DNA of 5,744 bases from JALYJZ01 sp964476895 (GTDB taxonomy: Bacteria > Patescibacteriota > SICC01). The position numbers and the translations under genes were made by a program. This document shows positions 5,396 to 5,744 of this stretch, piece after piece. A model generated the notes under the pieces. That model searched no databases. It was not told the origin of the DNA and saw only the letters and a list, made by a program, of their open reading frames with translations. The DNA is taken from NCBI GenBank assembly GCA_964476895.1, contig CAYZCS010000042.1, positions 1 to 5,744 on the forward strand, written 5' to 3'. Numbering within the stretch: the stretch's first letter is position 1; each line of letters opens with the position of its first letter.

Positions 5396-5486
5396 ACCGG
5401 TAACAACAACCACCACCCCCTGACTCACCGACGTCCGCAAGGACAAGAGTCAGGGGGTGTTTTTTATGGAAAACAGGCTACCGGTT
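5395..5486. repeat. 8-bp inverted repeat bracketing the convergent terminator
   Basis: AACCGGTA (5395-5402) and TACCGGTT (5479-5486) are exact reverse complements that flank the terminator and touch both stop codons (TGA of the J gene, TAG of typA). Each has a palindromic ACCGGT core, so chance is quite possible. Confidence 0.3.
5414..5465 (+). terminator. Intrinsic terminator of the J-domain gene with GCAA-capped inner stem
   Basis: A 13-bp stem (CACCCCCTGACTC at 5414-5426 with GAGTCAGGGGGTG at 5447-5459) encloses GTCC-GCAA-GGAC (5433-5444) and is followed by six T residues. It lies 18 bases past the J-domain stop. On the opposite strand the hairpin is followed by GGTGGTTGTTGTT, so it may also serve the convergent typA gene weakly. 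It is a near-copy of the hairpin at 3155-3202. Confidence 0.9.
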
Positions 5487-5744
5487 CCGGCGCCGGTCAA
5501 GCTCGGTCAGGTGGCGCTTGCGCATGCGCAGCGATTGCGGCGTCACCTCCAGCAGCTCGTCGGCCTCGATGAAGTCGAGCGCCTCCTCCAGGCTGAGCTC
5601 GGTATACGGCGTCAGCTGGGTGGTCATGTCCGTTCCGCTGGCCCGCACGTTGGTCAGCTTCTTTTCCTTACAGGCGTTGATCTCCATGTCGTCGCTCCGG
5701 CGGTTCAGGCCGATGATCATCCCTTCGTACACCCTGGTACCGGG
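5478..5744 (-). CDS. typA: Translational GTPase TypA/BipA, C-terminal end (5' partial)
   Basis: The frame runs in from beyond the right edge, so only the last 88 residues or so are visible. They carry the C-terminal signature of TypA/BipA: PGTRVYEGMIIG, then CKEKKLTNVRASGTD, then LSLEEALDFIEADELLEVTPQSLRMRKRHL. TypA is a ribosome-binding GTPase of the EF-G class involved in stress and low-temperature ribosome assembly. The visible part is the unique C-terminal domain that contacts the ribosome; the GTPase domain lies outside the window. The VYEGM valine codon is GTG, but it is internal and not the start. The gene ends in TAG and converges on the J-domain gene, with the hairpin terminator in the 82-base gap. 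The residue pattern is normal and gives no sign of disruption. Confidence 0.95.
   Translation of the reverse strand, partial: PGTRVYEGMIIGLNRRSDDMEINACKEKKLTNVRASGTDMTTQLTPYTELSLEEALDFIEADELLEVTPQSLRMRKRHLTELDRRRNR

Overview
The window is GC-rich (roughly 60% by eye), gene-dense bacterial DNA. The best guess at the source is a Patescibacteria/Candidate Phyla Radiation bacterium or a close relative. That placement comes from remembered resemblance, not a search: the surface-protein tail at the left edge, the 226-residue hypothetical protein and the four-helix membrane protein all look like families I associate with those genomes. TGA works as an ordinary stop here, so this is not a TGA-recoding lineage.

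Layout from left to right. (1) The 3' end of a large secreted or surface protein lies on the plus strand (1-647): an assembly/anchor-like segment, short strand-turn repeats and an H-type-lectin-like terminal domain. (2) Convergent to it is a YqaA-type VTT/DedA-related membrane protein (679-1377, minus) with a promoter so close to the ATG that its mRNA should be nearly leaderless. (3) A minus-strand pair follows: a 226-aa hypothetical protein (1719-2399) and, 48 bases downstream, a 37-aa single-span membrane peptide with an excellent ribosome binding site (1557-1670). (4) Next is a minus-strand four-helix membrane protein built from two homologous halves (2607-3134). (5) The centre is a divergent pair: a soluble vWA protein with a complete MIDAS (3222-4019, minus) and a membrane-anchored J-domain protein with an extracytoplasmic C-terminal domain (4178-5395, plus). 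(6) The right edge holds the C-terminal end of the translational GTPase TypA/BipA (5478-5744, minus).

The central pair is the most interesting part. Its two promoters are back to back and their -35 boxes overlap on one TTGCCAA sequence, so they probably compete for polymerase or are controlled together. Each gene ends in a terminator hairpin, and the two hairpins match at 45 of 47 positions, both differences falling in the loop. The T-tracts lie on opposite outer sides, so the hairpins bracket the two-gene unit. A reasonable but untested hypothesis is an envelope-sensing device: the outer domain of the J protein senses something, the inner J domain recruits DnaK, and the vWA protein is a metal-dependent binding partner. 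The four-helix protein just beyond the left hairpin has almost no room for its own promoter and may be expressed by read-through from the vWA gene.

No tRNA, rRNA, CRISPR array, insertion sequence or integrase was seen.
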